This document shows positions 1-9,028 of a stretch of 59,854 nucleotides of DNA, piece by piece. Numbering within the stretch: the first letter of the stretch is position 1; the number at the start of each line of letters is the position of its first letter. This DNA is from Pseudomonadota bacterium (GTDB lineage: Bacteria; Pseudomonadota; Gammaproteobacteria; Thiotrichales; Thiotrichaceae): contig PDPH01000056.1 of NCBI GenBank assembly GCA_002747435.1, forward strand, positions 1 through 59,854, in the 5' to 3' direction. Position numbers and translations under genes: made by a program. Below the pieces are notes generated by a model. The model was not told the origin of the DNA and ran no database searches. It saw only the letters and a list, made by a program, of their open reading frames with translations.

Positions 1-198
1 CAGTCGTCGAACCTCGACGACGACCAGATCGAATGTTCCGTGACACCCTACGTCAAGAATGCTGCAACGGGATGCTCTGAACATACCCAGATTGACTAAT
101 GTCTCAATAATATGGGGCACACCATAGGCTATTAACAAGCTCAGAAAAGTAATGTCAATGACTTGGATAAGGGGGATGGTTTTGATTTTTTTCATCAT
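1..198 (-). CDS. Possible partial hypothetical protein running off the left edge
   Basis: From an ATG at 198 the minus strand is open for 66 codons to the window edge. The reading begins with two Met and two Lys, then a hydrophobic stretch (residues 7-38) that could be a membrane segment, then a Val/Arg-rich part. No ribosome binding site is visible upstream and I do not recognise a family. The last bases at the edge contain a 7-bp inverted repeat (4-10 with 14-20), so the open frame may be chance. Low confidence. Confidence 0.22.
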   Translation of the reverse strand, partial: MMKKIKTIPLIQVIDITFLSLLIAYGVPHIIETLVNLGMFRASRCSILDVGCHGTFDLVVVEVRRL

Positions 199-775
199 TG
201 AAGTTTTCAGAGTGATTCGCCAGTTTCTTCTTCGTAACGAATGCCTTTGTTTTCTATTTGATGGTTAATTTGTTCTACGCATCCTCTGTCAAAAAGTCTA
301 TCAAATAAAAAAATTTTTTCTTTTTTTCTTCCAGGCAAGCGATTGTCAGCTCATATGTAATGATTTTTTTGTTGTGTCAATGCTATTCAGTCCGGTCATA
401 AGTTCTGTCCTTGTAATGATTTCCATATCCCTTAATATAGGAAAGAAATATAATAATGTTCGATAGATGTGAGTTCTAAGTAATAATCGGTTGTTTTGGA
501 GGGATGGTCGGTTGTTAAAGCCATCTCCTTATACACAAGTCGCCAAGTTTCTGTAAACTATTCATTTTTTGCCGATGAACTGAACAGCGATCGAACTGAA
601 CGACCTAGATTTGGGCGACCGCCGCCCCAATCCACCCTCGCCATTTCAACGGGTGCTGGACTGGCGCGCTTAGGCACAAAGAAACCAACAGTACAAACCT
701 GATGTCGACAATGCCCCCCACAAAGTCATACACTTCAGCTTTCTTATCCCACACAGACCGCTAAGGAGAGAAGCC
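199..775. other. Non-coding AT-rich region upstream of the MBL hydrolase
   Basis: No convincing gene is present here. A short plus-strand frame (496-702, 68 codons) has no ribosome binding site, low-complexity composition and no recognisable family, so it is not called. The region presumably carries the promoter of the gene at 776, but no clear consensus pair was found. Confidence 0.5.
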
Positions 776-1753
776 ATGCAGGGTAAGATTTTTCAAGACC
801 TAGGCAATGATATTTACTGCATTGAAACCGAATTACTGCGCCCAGGGCTGGCCTCCTGTTACCTAGTCCGCTCAGGGGACGCAGCCGCTTTTGTCGACAC
901 AGGCACATATAACAGCATCCCTAACCTAATGCAGACTTTGCGTGAAATCGGCATGACAACTGAACAAGTCAAATACGTTATTCCTACCCATGTGCACCTA
1001 GATCATGCAGGTGGTGCAGGTGAACTGATGCGCTTATGCCCAAATGCTACACTCGTAGTGCATCAAAAAGGAGCACCGCACATGATAGACCCCCATAAAT
1101 TAATAGCGGGTGCAACGGCTGTCTATGGTGAAAGCGAGTTTGCCAAACACTATGGCACACTCGTTTCGGTGGCTGCCGAACGTGTGATAACACCCGCTGA
1201 TGGGGAAACCTTGGATTTGAATGGTCGCACACTACAATGCTTTGACACACCCGGTCATGCCAACCATCATCATTGCATTTTCGATCATACAACACGTTCT
1301 TTTTTCACTGGTGATACCTTTGGCATTTCTTACCGTGAATTTGATAGCGACGAGGGCGCCTGGCTATTTGCAACCACCACTCCAGTCGCCTTCGATCCTG
1401 AAGGCTGGGATAACAGCCTGCAAAAAATGATGGCACAACAACCTCAAGCCATGTACCTAACGCACTACGGACGCATTGATAATGTCAAACGCATGGAAAG
1501 TATGTTGCGTGATAGCCTAAAAGTCATGGTAGAAACCGCACTTGCGGAAGAGCAACAAGCTGATGAGGGTCGTCAACAGCGTATTTATCAACGCATCCTA
1601 GATAGCATGGTAAAGGATGCTCAAGCAAAAGCTAGCCCATTGGATGAAGCTAAAGCACGCGAGTTATTAGCATTCGATGCTGATTTGAACGCACAAGGTC
1701 TGGAAGTTTGGCTAAAACGCCGTGCTAAAGCCGCGCAACAAGCTAGCGCTTAA
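776..1753 (+). CDS. MBL-fold metallo-hydrolase
   Basis: This 325-residue protein belongs to the metallo-beta-lactamase superfamily. The zinc-binding motif HVHLDH is at residues 72-77, with further family signatures downstream: DTPGHANHHH and FTGDTFG, and a late histidine in YLTHYG. An AAGGAG ribosome binding site sits about nine bases before the ATG. The last 90 residues are helical and Lys/Ala-rich, beyond the usual catalytic fold. The FAH-family gene follows in the same direction after about 70 bases, which could mean a shared catabolic role. The substrate cannot be read from sequence; glyoxalase II-like or other thioester/lactone hydrolases are possible. Sure of the fold, not of the reaction. 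Confidence 0.88.
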   Translation: MQGKIFQDLGNDIYCIETELLRPGLASCYLVRSGDAAAFVDTGTYNSIPNLMQTLREIGMTTEQVKYVIPTHVHLDHAGGAGELMRLCPNATLVVHQKGAPHMIDPHKLIAGATAVYGESEFAKHYGTLVSVAAERVITPADGETLDLNGRTLQCFDTPGHANHHHCIFDHTTRSFFTGDTFGISYREFDSDEGAWLFATTTPVAFDPEGWDNSLQKMMAQQPQAMYLTHYGRIDNVKRMESMLRDSLKVMVETALAEEQQADEGRQQRIYQRILDSMVKDAQAKASPLDEAKARELLAFDADLNAQGLEVWLKRRAKAAQQASA

Positions 1754-1821
1754 ACCTGTTACACTCACCCACGGATTTGATGACTGCCGTCCCTGTCTGT
1801 CTTCCATCAAAAGAGAAAAGT

Positions 1822-2706
1822 ATGAAACTAGGTTCCTGTTTTTATCACAATCAAACTTATGTATTTATTGATCAAGGCAATCATTATGTCTTGCCTGCCC
1901 TAGATCCTAATTTTGATCAAATTATTTGGCATGATATGCAGCGATTAATTGAGCAAGCACCTAACTTGGCAAAGGCATTGCAGTCTATTACTCCCATTAT
2001 GCAAGTCAAACCCCAAGCAGTCACCCTGCTCGCCCCTATTCCGCGCCCCCGCAAAAATATTATGTGCCTAGGTCTGAACTACCTAGAACACGCCGAAGAA
2101 ACCGCCGAACACGTAGGCCGCAGTGCTAAAAAGCCGCAATACCCTATTGTTTTTACCAAAGCGACGAGCAGTGTAACGGCTCATGAAGCAGACATTCCAT
2201 TTGACCCCGAAACCTGTTCCCAACTCGACTGGGAAGCCGAACTAGGCATCATTATTGGCAAAGGCGGACACAAGATTAGTGAAGAAAATGCCTTGCAGCA
2301 TATTTTTGGCTATACCGTGATTAATGACTTAAGTGCGCGTGATCTACAACACCATCACAAACAATTCTTTCTCGGCAAAAGCCTCGATGGTGCTTGCCCC
2401 ATCGGCCCACATATTGTTACGGCGGATGACATTCCTGAACCACATGCCTTAAATATTGCTTGTCGAGTGAATGGTATTAGCAAACAAGCGTCCAATACAC
2501 GCATGATGCTGTTTAATATAGCGGAAATTATTGCTACTTTATCACGCAGCATGACGCTGGAATCAGGCGATATAATTGCTACAGGAACACCAAGCGGCGT
2601 GGGTTTTGTCCGTCAACCACCAGAATTTTTACACCCCGGTGATGTCGTGGAATGCGAAATTGAAAAAATCGGCGTGTTAAGAAACCGGATTGCCCAGCCT
2701 AGCTAA
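1822..2706 (+). CDS. Fumarylacetoacetate hydrolase (FAH) family protein
   Basis: A 294-residue FAH-superfamily protein. The core starts near residue 80 (KNIMCLGLNYLEHAEE) and holds the expected acidic metal-binding positions (DWEAELGIIIGK), the segment GYTVINDLSARDLQ, and the terminal GDIIATGTPSGVGF. Members act on 2-keto acids or dicarbonyls, for example as 2-oxo-hepta-3-ene-dioate isomerase, oxaloacetate decarboxylase or acylpyruvase. Substrate here is unknown. An ATG at 1777 would add 15 residues, but the ATG at 1822 follows a purine-rich AGAGAAAAG and gives a normal N-terminus, so it is preferred. It ends 8 bases past the stop of the convergent comM gene. Confidence 0.88.
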   Translation: MKLGSCFYHNQTYVFIDQGNHYVLPALDPNFDQIIWHDMQRLIEQAPNLAKALQSITPIMQVKPQAVTLLAPIPRPRKNIMCLGLNYLEHAEETAEHVGRSAKKPQYPIVFTKATSSVTAHEADIPFDPETCSQLDWEAELGIIIGKGGHKISEENALQHIFGYTVINDLSARDLQHHHKQFFLGKSLDGACPIGPHIVTADDIPEPHALNIACRVNGISKQASNTRMMLFNIAEIIATLSRSMTLESGDIIATGTPSGVGFVRQPPEFLHPGDVVECEIEKIGVLRNRIAQPS

Positions 2707-4210
2707 GCGCAGCCAAGCGATCCATTGCTCGATAAGACAAAGCTTCGGATAAATGTACCGTGCAAATCTTTTCACTATTGCTTAGATCAGCAATGGTGCG
2801 TGAGACTTTCAAAATACGATGATAGGCACGGGCTGAAAGTTTAAATTGTTCCATCGCATGGCTTAGCAAGTTCTGGTCACGTTTTTCCAAGGCACAAACG
2901 CTATCCACTTCGCGCCCACTTAAAGCACAATTGATTTTACCTTGTCGGTTTAATTGCAAGGCACGCGCTTTTTCGACACGCTCACGAATGACTGCACTCG
3001 CCTCACCGGCTTGCAGCGACTGTAAATCAGCTTGTTTGACCTGGGGTACATCTACTTGCAAATCAATGCGATCCAGAAAAGGGGCTGAAATACGGGAACG
3101 GTGACGTTTTTGTTGATCCGGTGTACATTCACAGTTTTCACGCAAATCACACACGCGCCCCTGTGGACATGGATTCATCGCAGCCACTAATTGAAATTGC
3201 GCCGGATAAGTCGCTTGCCTTGCTGCACGCGATAAAGTAATTCGCCCAGTTTCCAAAGGTTCACGCAATACATCCAATACCTTACGATCAAATTCGGTCA
3301 ACTCATCCAAAAACAAAACGCCATGATGTGCCAGTGAAATCTCTCCTGGCTTAACCTGCGAACCACCCCCCACTAAAGCCACACCTGACGAAGTATGATG
3401 CGGGTCACGCACAGGACGTAAACCCCATTGACTAACATCAAAACCTTGATTGCTGATGGAAGCAATCGTAGCGGACTCCAGTGCCTCTTGTTCACTCAGA
3501 TCGGGCAGAATCGTCACTAAACGACTCGCTAACATGGTTTTACCTGTTCCAGGTGGTCCTACCATCAGCAGATTATGCCCACCCGCTGCTGCGATTTCTA
3601 AAGCGCGCCGTGCTGTAAATTGGCCTTTAACATCCGCCATATCAAAAGGGTATTCAATGGACTGGCGCTGGATGTCTACTTGAAAACGTGCCAAAGGCTC
3701 ATCACCCTGCAAATGATGTACCACTGCCCGCAAATCAGTGGCTGGCATAACAGTCAAATCACGAATTAAGCCCGCTTCTTCAGCATTATCCAGCGCCAGA
3801 ATCAATTTACGTTGACTATTTTGCACATTAACCGCTGTTGGCAAGACACCACGTACACCACGCAATTGCCCCCCCAAAGATAGTTCGCCGATAAATTCAT
3901 ATTCAGCTAAAGCATCCGTTGGAATTTGTCCACTTGCCGCCAAAATACCCAAAGCAATCGGCAAATCAAAACGTCCGCCATCTTTAGGAATATCTGCGGG
4001 TGCAAGATTGACCGTAATACGCTTGACGGGGAAGGCAAAACCTGAATTGGTAATGGCTGCCCGTACCCGATCGCGGCTTTCTTTTACCGCCGTTTCTGGT
4101 AAACCCACAATGGCAAAAGACGGTAAACCATTGGCCAAATGGGTTTCAACACTAACCAAAGGGGACTCTAAAGCTGCATTGGTGCGGCTATACACAATCG
4201 CCAAACTCAT
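2699..4210 (-). CDS. comM: ComM/YifB-family AAA+ ATPase (magnesium chelatase-like)
   Basis: This 503-residue protein matches ComM/YifB, an AAA+ helicase that promotes branch migration during natural transformation. Visible in order: an N-terminal Lon-S5-like ChlI fold (MSLAIVYSRTNAALESPLVS), Walker A GPPGTGKT, Walker B LFLDELTEF, sensor region AAMNPCPQG, a cysteine pair set (CDLRENCEC), and a C-terminal helical lid. Length fits the family (about 500). The frame continues 32 codons upstream, but that part is not family-like and the ATG at 4210 matches the standard start. With the pilus genes in this window (pilF, fimV) it suggests, without proving, competence for DNA uptake. Confidence 0.95.
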   Translation of the reverse strand: MSLAIVYSRTNAALESPLVSVETHLANGLPSFAIVGLPETAVKESRDRVRAAITNSGFAFPVKRITVNLAPADIPKDGGRFDLPIALGILAASGQIPTDALAEYEFIGELSLGGQLRGVRGVLPTAVNVQNSQRKLILALDNAEEAGLIRDLTVMPATDLRAVVHHLQGDEPLARFQVDIQRQSIEYPFDMADVKGQFTARRALEIAAAGGHNLLMVGPPGTGKTMLASRLVTILPDLSEQEALESATIASISNQGFDVSQWGLRPVRDPHHTSSGVALVGGGSQVKPGEISLAHHGVLFLDELTEFDRKVLDVLREPLETGRITLSRAARQATYPAQFQLVAAMNPCPQGRVCDLRENCECTPDQQKRHRSRISAPFLDRIDLQVDVPQVKQADLQSLQAGEASAVIRERVEKARALQLNRQGKINCALSGREVDSVCALEKRDQNLLSHAMEQFKLSARAYHRILKVSRTIADLSNSEKICTVHLSEALSYRAMDRLAALS

Positions 4211-4385
4211 AGCTGGATTATCTTTATTAATAGGGATTGATGATTGTGCGGAAATACAGCAAGTGCAACAAGCAAACTGCGATAAAAGGAAAGCAAACCC
4301 CTGCAACTTCAGCTTGTCAAATTTAGCTGTCCATCTAACCAGATAGCATCAGCCGTATTAATGACTAGACTGCTATAAAACAGCA

Positions 4386-4628
4386 ATGAACACACGAAAC
4401 TCCACTTTATCGTTTACTCTGTTTATGGGATTACTTGGCGGGGTCTTGCTAAGCCTACTAATAATGCAAAGCGATCCCAAAGCAGGCGTATTATTTTCCA
4501 GCTTAAACCAGCAGGACTTACAGCATTTAATAAGTTTATGGATGAAACTGACCTTGCCTTGTTTCATCCTAGGATCAGGATTAATTTATTTGATCCGCGG
4601 ACTGTATTATTTGTTCTATGAGGCATGA
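4386..4628 (+). CDS. Small two-helix membrane protein, hypothetical
   Basis: An 80-residue protein with two predicted membrane helices (about residues 9-28 and 54-76) joined by a short polar loop. No family recognised. There is no ribosome binding site before the ATG, but TATAAA lies at 4374-4379, exactly six bases before the A of the ATG, so the transcript could be leaderless; no good -35 is visible. It is divergent from comM. Composition and position make it plausible as a real gene, but it could be spurious. Confidence 0.5.
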   Translation: MNTRNSTLSFTLFMGLLGGVLLSLLIMQSDPKAGVLFSSLNQQDLQHLISLWMKLTLPCFILGSGLIYLIRGLYYLFYEA

Positions 4629-4636
4629 AATTGAAG

Positions 4637-4712
4637 ACCCTCACCCCTCCAGTGCCTGACTCACTGATCTCCTCACTGTGCAGTGGCTTAGGGATGGGCT
4701 TGGGATGAGGGT
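4637..4712. repeat. Imperfect inverted repeat between convergent genes
   Basis: ACCCTCACCCC (4637-4647) is the near-perfect inverse of GGGATGAGGGT (4702-4712), with one mismatch in eleven. The 54-base interior holds a smaller hairpin around CACTGTGCAGTG. It lies between convergent genes, where it could form a bidirectional terminator structure, but no T-run follows closely. It may also be one copy of a dispersed intergenic repeat. Confidence 0.45.
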
Positions 4713-4730
4713 TTCGTACCAGCAATACGC

Positions 4731-6371
4731 TTAACGATTACATCCCTGCCACCAACAAGGACGAACCCGAATAAAGTTAAGCAAGGCTTGATGCTTAGGG
4801 GCTTCCCTCAAAGGTTGGCTAATATATTCTTTACTACCCCATGCACCATAGCGGCGATAAGTACGTGGTGAAGTATAGTGCATAAATAATGTACCACCTT
4901 CACGACGCCAACCTTCTAAGAATTGTTGGTAATAACGTGCCATATTAGGGTGACGATTAGCTTGGTATAAGAGAGGATTAGGCATTTCATTATCTGACTT
5001 GGTTTTAAAATCGACCAAACCCTGCCCACCTTCATAAGCTACTAATTTTACACCATATTTATCCGCCAAGGCTTTTTGCTTACGCACAAAGCCTAATACA
5101 TTATTAATTGAATAACGGTATTGATCATCGGTTAATAATGCAAAGGTTTCCTGTAAATTACGCACCAAACGCACAGACTGGTGATCACCAAAAAAATAAG
5201 GACCAATCGCAAATACATCGGTATGCTTATAAGCGTCTTTATGCCCTAAAATCGTTTCAGTCACACCTTCATCAATCGTCCAGCCAGACAAAATACGCAC
5301 CAAGCGCTGTGGACCACCAAAGACACGTTCCCAAATTTTGAAAATTTCTACCGAACGTTGGGAATAATAGCGGTAACCCGCACGGTTTTTATTGGTATCC
5401 AAGCCCAACCTCATGCCCATGTCACGCACATGATTACCTTGTAAAAAGATAAAGTTCCACGTTTCATTACTGTATTCAATATGAGGACGCAGATTCGGTC
5501 TTAGCTTCTGCTTGGCTAGCTGCGCAAAGCGAACAACATAAGTATCATCCGCTGCATGAGGAATGGTGAACCAAGGATGAGCATTCACTGCATTCGCTAA
5601 AGCAATCTGAATCTCAATTGGCGCACCCCGTGTTCCCTGCTTCCCACCCCAAGTGGCATCCGTCAGTTTGCGGCGCTGATCCCATGTACCTTTGGGATCA
5701 TTACTGACGCCACTGAAGTTCATAAAGCGGATAGCCTTAAAATCCTTCATGTAGTTCAGGTAATCAGGATTAAAAATTAATTGCGCATAGTTTTGTACAA
5801 ACGGCTGAAAGTTACCACGACAAGAACGCGCGTCAGGAACACGCCGAAAAGGATTGTCAGCACAAATACCATCCGGTGGCAAAATACGAATATCCCGTAA
5901 ATAGTCTCTGGGATTAGACTCACGAATACGCAGGGTGGCATCATATTTATTATCGGAACCCGCTTCCAACTGAATAATGTCACGGCCGGGATTACTCTCG
6001 ATCAGTTTAGCATCACCACCATACTGAATTTTACCTTGTCCATTATATAACACGGTGTAATAGCCTGGCGGGATAGCAGCCGCAGGCATATTACTCAAAA
6101 AGCGTGTACCTGCAATTTGCCCATTCAAGCGAGCGGGCCAACCATTCGCATCCATTTGCACCTTGGCACCTGTCAACCAAGGGCGTGCTTCTTCAAAAGG
6201 CAATGCAGCCCGGAATAAATCAATAAAGGGCACACTGGAATCATCTTCAGTAATTTCATTCGTATTAGTGCCAATGGCTGATGTCTGATTATTAGCCAAC
6301 GCCCACGGCGATACCAGAACGGCACACAGGGCAGCAATTCCCAACCCTGTTTTTTGCAAAGAAAATGGCAT
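4731..6371 (-). CDS. Secreted protein with TIM-barrel glycoside-hydrolase-like motifs
   Basis: This 546-residue protein has a signal peptide (cleavage likely after ALA, residue 26). Residues 60-180 look like a beta-rich N-terminal domain. The rest carries two glutamates in contexts typical of clan GH-A hydrolases: E303 in IEYSNETWN and E447 in VAYEGGQG, spaced as acid/base and nucleophile of a TIM barrel would be. A similar SNE-x-WN motif occurs in large bacterial proteins annotated as cellulose-binding or surface proteins. Substrate unknown. A ribosome binding site AAGGA precedes the ATG. The gene stands alone between the small membrane protein and ndk. Enzyme class is an inference from two motifs; secretion is well supported. 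Confidence 0.6.
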   Translation of the reverse strand: MPFSLQKTGLGIAALCAVLVSPWALANNQTSAIGTNTNEITEDDSSVPFIDLFRAALPFEEARPWLTGAKVQMDANGWPARLNGQIAGTRFLSNMPAAAIPPGYYTVLYNGQGKIQYGGDAKLIESNPGRDIIQLEAGSDNKYDATLRIRESNPRDYLRDIRILPPDGICADNPFRRVPDARSCRGNFQPFVQNYAQLIFNPDYLNYMKDFKAIRFMNFSGVSNDPKGTWDQRRKLTDATWGGKQGTRGAPIEIQIALANAVNAHPWFTIPHAADDTYVVRFAQLAKQKLRPNLRPHIEYSNETWNFIFLQGNHVRDMGMRLGLDTNKNRAGYRYYSQRSVEIFKIWERVFGGPQRLVRILSGWTIDEGVTETILGHKDAYKHTDVFAIGPYFFGDHQSVRLVRNLQETFALLTDDQYRYSINNVLGFVRKQKALADKYGVKLVAYEGGQGLVDFKTKSDNEMPNPLLYQANRHPNMARYYQQFLEGWRREGGTLFMHYTSPRTYRRYGAWGSKEYISQPLREAPKHQALLNFIRVRPCWWQGCNR

Positions 6372-6610
6372 TAGTCCTTGATCCTCTTCATTACATAATT
6401 ATTTCAATTGTAGTCAAACGACAACATAACAGACCAGTTGATTCACTACTGACCCATTAGCGTATAAGTCTTGCTGTCGGCCAAATTGGTTTAGCTTCTC
6501 CAAGTAGCTAGCGTAAAGCCGTTTACTTGCGCTCCATGCAAGCATTACAATTGCGCCTGCAAACTATTCTATTTTAACCCAAACTGAACAGACTTACTTG
6601 GAGTTGTACT

Positions 6611-7042
6611 GTGGCCATTGAGCAAACTATTTCTATTATCAAACCTGATGCTGTAGCCAAAAATGTAATCGGTCAAATTTACAGCCGTTTTGAAAACGCT
6701 GGCCTGCAAATTGTAGCAGCTAAAATGATACACCTCAGCAAAGAACAAGCTGAAGGTTTTTACGCCGTGCATAAAGAGCGCCCATTCTTTGGTGAATTGG
6801 TTAGCTTCATGACTTCAGGTCCTGTAATGATACAAGTTCTAGAAGGCGAAGATGCTGTTGCCAAAAATCGGGAATTAATGGGCGCTACTAATCCTAAGGA
6901 CGCCGCTGCGGGTACTATTCGTGCCGACTTTGCTAATAGTATCGACGAAAATGCCGTACATGGCTCTGACAGCCTAGAAAATGCCAACATTGAAATTAAA
7001 TTTTTCTTTGGCAAAGACGGTCTGTGTCCGCGTACACGCTAA
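6611..7042 (+). CDS. ndk: Nucleoside diphosphate kinase
   Basis: A 143-residue Ndk, the family's normal length. It moves the gamma-phosphate from ATP to other (deoxy)nucleoside diphosphates through a phosphohistidine, here H117 in the motif NAVHGSDS. The start [16 protein letters not shown] segment (residues 4-15) is clear. Translation begins at GTG 6611, about eight bases after TTGGAG. It opens the conserved series ndk-rlmN-pilF-rodZ-hisS-yfgM-bamB-der. A possible promoter (TTTACT, 18 bases, TACAAT) lies at about 6520-6550. Confidence 0.97.
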   Translation: MAIEQTISIIKPDAVAKNVIGQIYSRFENAGLQIVAAKMIHLSKEQAEGFYAVHKERPFFGELVSFMTSGPVMIQVLEGEDAVAKNRELMGATNPKDAAAGTIRADFANSIDENAVHGSDSLENANIEIKFFFGKDGLCPRTR

Positions 7043-7137
7043 GCAAAAGTCGTCTCATCAACAAGATAGGGGGTCAATGTACGCCCTATCGTTAATATTG
7101 CACACATTGGTTTTTTAACAACTGATTTAGTTTATTT

Positions 7138-8247
7138 GTGTCTAATTCTCACCCAAAAATCAACTTACTGGACTTTAGCCATGAGGCTTTGAAGGATTAT
7201 TTCGTCAAGCATGGCGAAAAACCTTTTCGTGCCACACAAGTGATTAAATGGCTACACCAATATTGTGTAGATGATATAGCGCAAATGACGAATCTCAGCC
7301 AGGCGCTGCGCGCTTTTTTGCAGCAGCATGCTGAAATCCGTGCACCTGAAATCATTATGGAACAACAATCCACCGATGGCACTTGTAAGTGGCTGCTAAG
7401 GCTAGCAGACGGCAACGCTATTGAAATGGTGTTTATTCCAGAAGAGGATCGTGGCACGCTCTGTGTATCATCACAGGCAGGCTGTGCGCTAGACTGCACG
7501 TTTTGCTCCACTGCCAGACAAGGTTTTAACCGTAATTTAAGTGTGGCTGAGATGATTGGACAATTATGGATTGCCAAACGCACTTTACAAAAAGATCCCA
7601 AAGGCACACGCATGGTCAGTAATGTGGTTATGATGGGTATGGGTGAGCCTTTGCTGAATTTTGACAATCTGGTTTCTGCCCTCCGCTTAATGCTGGATGA
7701 TCATGCTTATGGTCTCAGCCGCCGCCGAGTCACCGTCAGCACTTCAGGCGTTTTACCCGCACTGGATCGCTTGGCAGATACCTTGGATGTATCGCTGGCC
7801 GTGTCGCTGCATGCACCCAATGATGAATTACGTGACAAACTAGTGCCATTAAATCGCAAATACCCTATACGTGAATTATTGAAAACCTGTCAGCGCTTTC
7901 TGGACAAAAAAGAGACTTTACGTAAACATATCACTTGGGAATATGTCATGCTAGAAGGTATAAATGACAGCGATAAACAGGCACGGCAATTGGCTAAACT
8001 GTTGCGCGGTATACCTTCAAAAATCAATCTAATACCTTTTAATCCGTTCCCTGACACAGGCTATAAGCGTTCCAGCAACAATCGGATTTACCGCTTCCGC
8101 GACATCTTGCTTGAGTCAGGTTATACTGTGGTCATCAGAAAAACACGGGGCGATGATATTGATGCAGCCTGTGGTCAGTTGGCGGGCAAAGTCAATGACC
8201 GTAGCCGCAGAAAAATACATTTCGCCCGTATAGAAAAACAGCAATAA
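7138..8247 (+). CDS. rlmN: 23S rRNA A2503 / tRNA A37 C2-methyltransferase (radical SAM)
   Basis: A 369-residue RlmN. It methylates C2 of adenine 2503 in 23S rRNA and adenine 37 in some tRNAs. The radical-SAM cluster cysteines are C116, C120 and C123 (CALDCTFC), followed by the family segment [12 protein letters not shown]. The second mechanistic cysteine is C345 in DIDAACGQL. Translation starts at a GTG; no strong ribosome binding site is visible. The usual genomic neighbours ndk (before) and pilF (13 bases after) are present. Confidence 0.97.
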   Translation: MSNSHPKINLLDFSHEALKDYFVKHGEKPFRATQVIKWLHQYCVDDIAQMTNLSQALRAFLQQHAEIRAPEIIMEQQSTDGTCKWLLRLADGNAIEMVFIPEEDRGTLCVSSQAGCALDCTFCSTARQGFNRNLSVAEMIGQLWIAKRTLQKDPKGTRMVSNVVMMGMGEPLLNFDNLVSALRLMLDDHAYGLSRRRVTVSTSGVLPALDRLADTLDVSLAVSLHAPNDELRDKLVPLNRKYPIRELLKTCQRFLDKKETLRKHITWEYVMLEGINDSDKQARQLAKLLRGIPSKINLIPFNPFPDTGYKRSSNNRIYRFRDILLESGYTVVIRKTRGDDIDAACGQLAGKVNDRSRRKIHFARIEKQQ

Positions 8248-8260
8248 GGGCAATAAACGA

Positions 8261-8989
8261 ATGAAAATAACAAAAATGCTGGCCATTGCCTCGCTATGCT
8301 TGGCAGTTGCTGGGTGCAGCAATACCAAAAAAGAGAGTAACAAAGCCGCTGAATATTATGCGCAGCTAGGGGCGGGCTACTTACAAAAAAATCGTTTGCC
8401 ATTGGCTAAAGAATACCTAGAAAAAGCATTAGCCAAAGACAGACGCTCAGCGAGTGCCCAACATTATTACGCGATGCTACAAGACAGATTAGGCAATCAC
8501 AAACTAGCCAATGATTATTTTCGCAAAGCAGTGCGACAAGACAGTAAAAACCCGGAGCTATTGAATAATTACGGATCACATTTGTGTCGGCAAGGACAAT
8601 ACAAGCTAGCGATACAGGCATTTACAGCAGCATTGAAAGATCCTTTGTATCAAACACCTGAGTTTGCTTGGGCAAATGCAGGTATTTGTTTACAACGCAG
8701 TGGCCATTCCCAACAGGCGGCTAGCTATCTGCGAAAAGCTTTGCAAATCAATGCCAAATTTCCATTAGCTTTATATCACATGGCAGAATTAGAGCATTTG
8801 CAGGGACAGAATGCTAGAGCACAAGCTTTTCTATACCGTTATAATGAGTTAGCTCGGGATACGCCAGAAACACTACTACTATGTAGTGATATTCATAAAG
8901 CGTTAGGCGAGCTGACACAAGCAGAAAAATGTGCTAATACCTTGATAGCACGCTTCCCCAAAAGTGAGCAAGCAAGGAAGTTGAACTGA
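8261..8989 (+). CDS. pilF: Type IV pilus biogenesis/stability lipoprotein PilF (PilW)
   Basis: A 242-residue outer-membrane lipoprotein with a lipobox LAVAGC (Cys at 19) and a run of tetratricopeptide repeats over most of residues 30-235 (for example LPLAKEYLEKALAKDRRS and ALYHMAELEHLQGQNARA). PilF/PilW is the pilotin that brings the PilQ secretin into the outer membrane and is encoded between rlmN and rodZ in pseudomonads and relatives. The stop codon runs into a 17-bp tandem duplication in front of rodZ. Confidence 0.92.
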   Translation: MKITKMLAIASLCLAVAGCSNTKKESNKAAEYYAQLGAGYLQKNRLPLAKEYLEKALAKDRRSASAQHYYAMLQDRLGNHKLANDYFRKAVRQDSKNPELLNNYGSHLCRQGQYKLAIQAFTAALKDPLYQTPEFAWANAGICLQRSGHSQQAASYLRKALQINAKFPLALYHMAELEHLQGQNARAQAFLYRYNELARDTPETLLLCSDIHKALGELTQAEKCANTLIARFPKSEQARKLN

Positions 8990-9021
8990 TTTAAGCATTT
9001 ATCAGATTTAAGCATTTATCA
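8988..9021 (+). repeat. 17-bp perfect tandem duplication between pilF and rodZ
   Basis: GATTTAAGCATTTATCA occurs twice head to tail (8988-9004 and 9005-9021). The first copy includes two bases of the pilF stop codon. It occupies the region where the rodZ ribosome binding site would be expected, so it could have pushed the rodZ start further from upstream signals. Confidence 0.9.
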
Positions 9022-9028
9022 TCTGAAA

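Noticed and set aside
496..702. 68-codon plus-strand frame near the left edge
   Set aside because: No ribosome binding site, low-complexity composition and no recognisable protein family.
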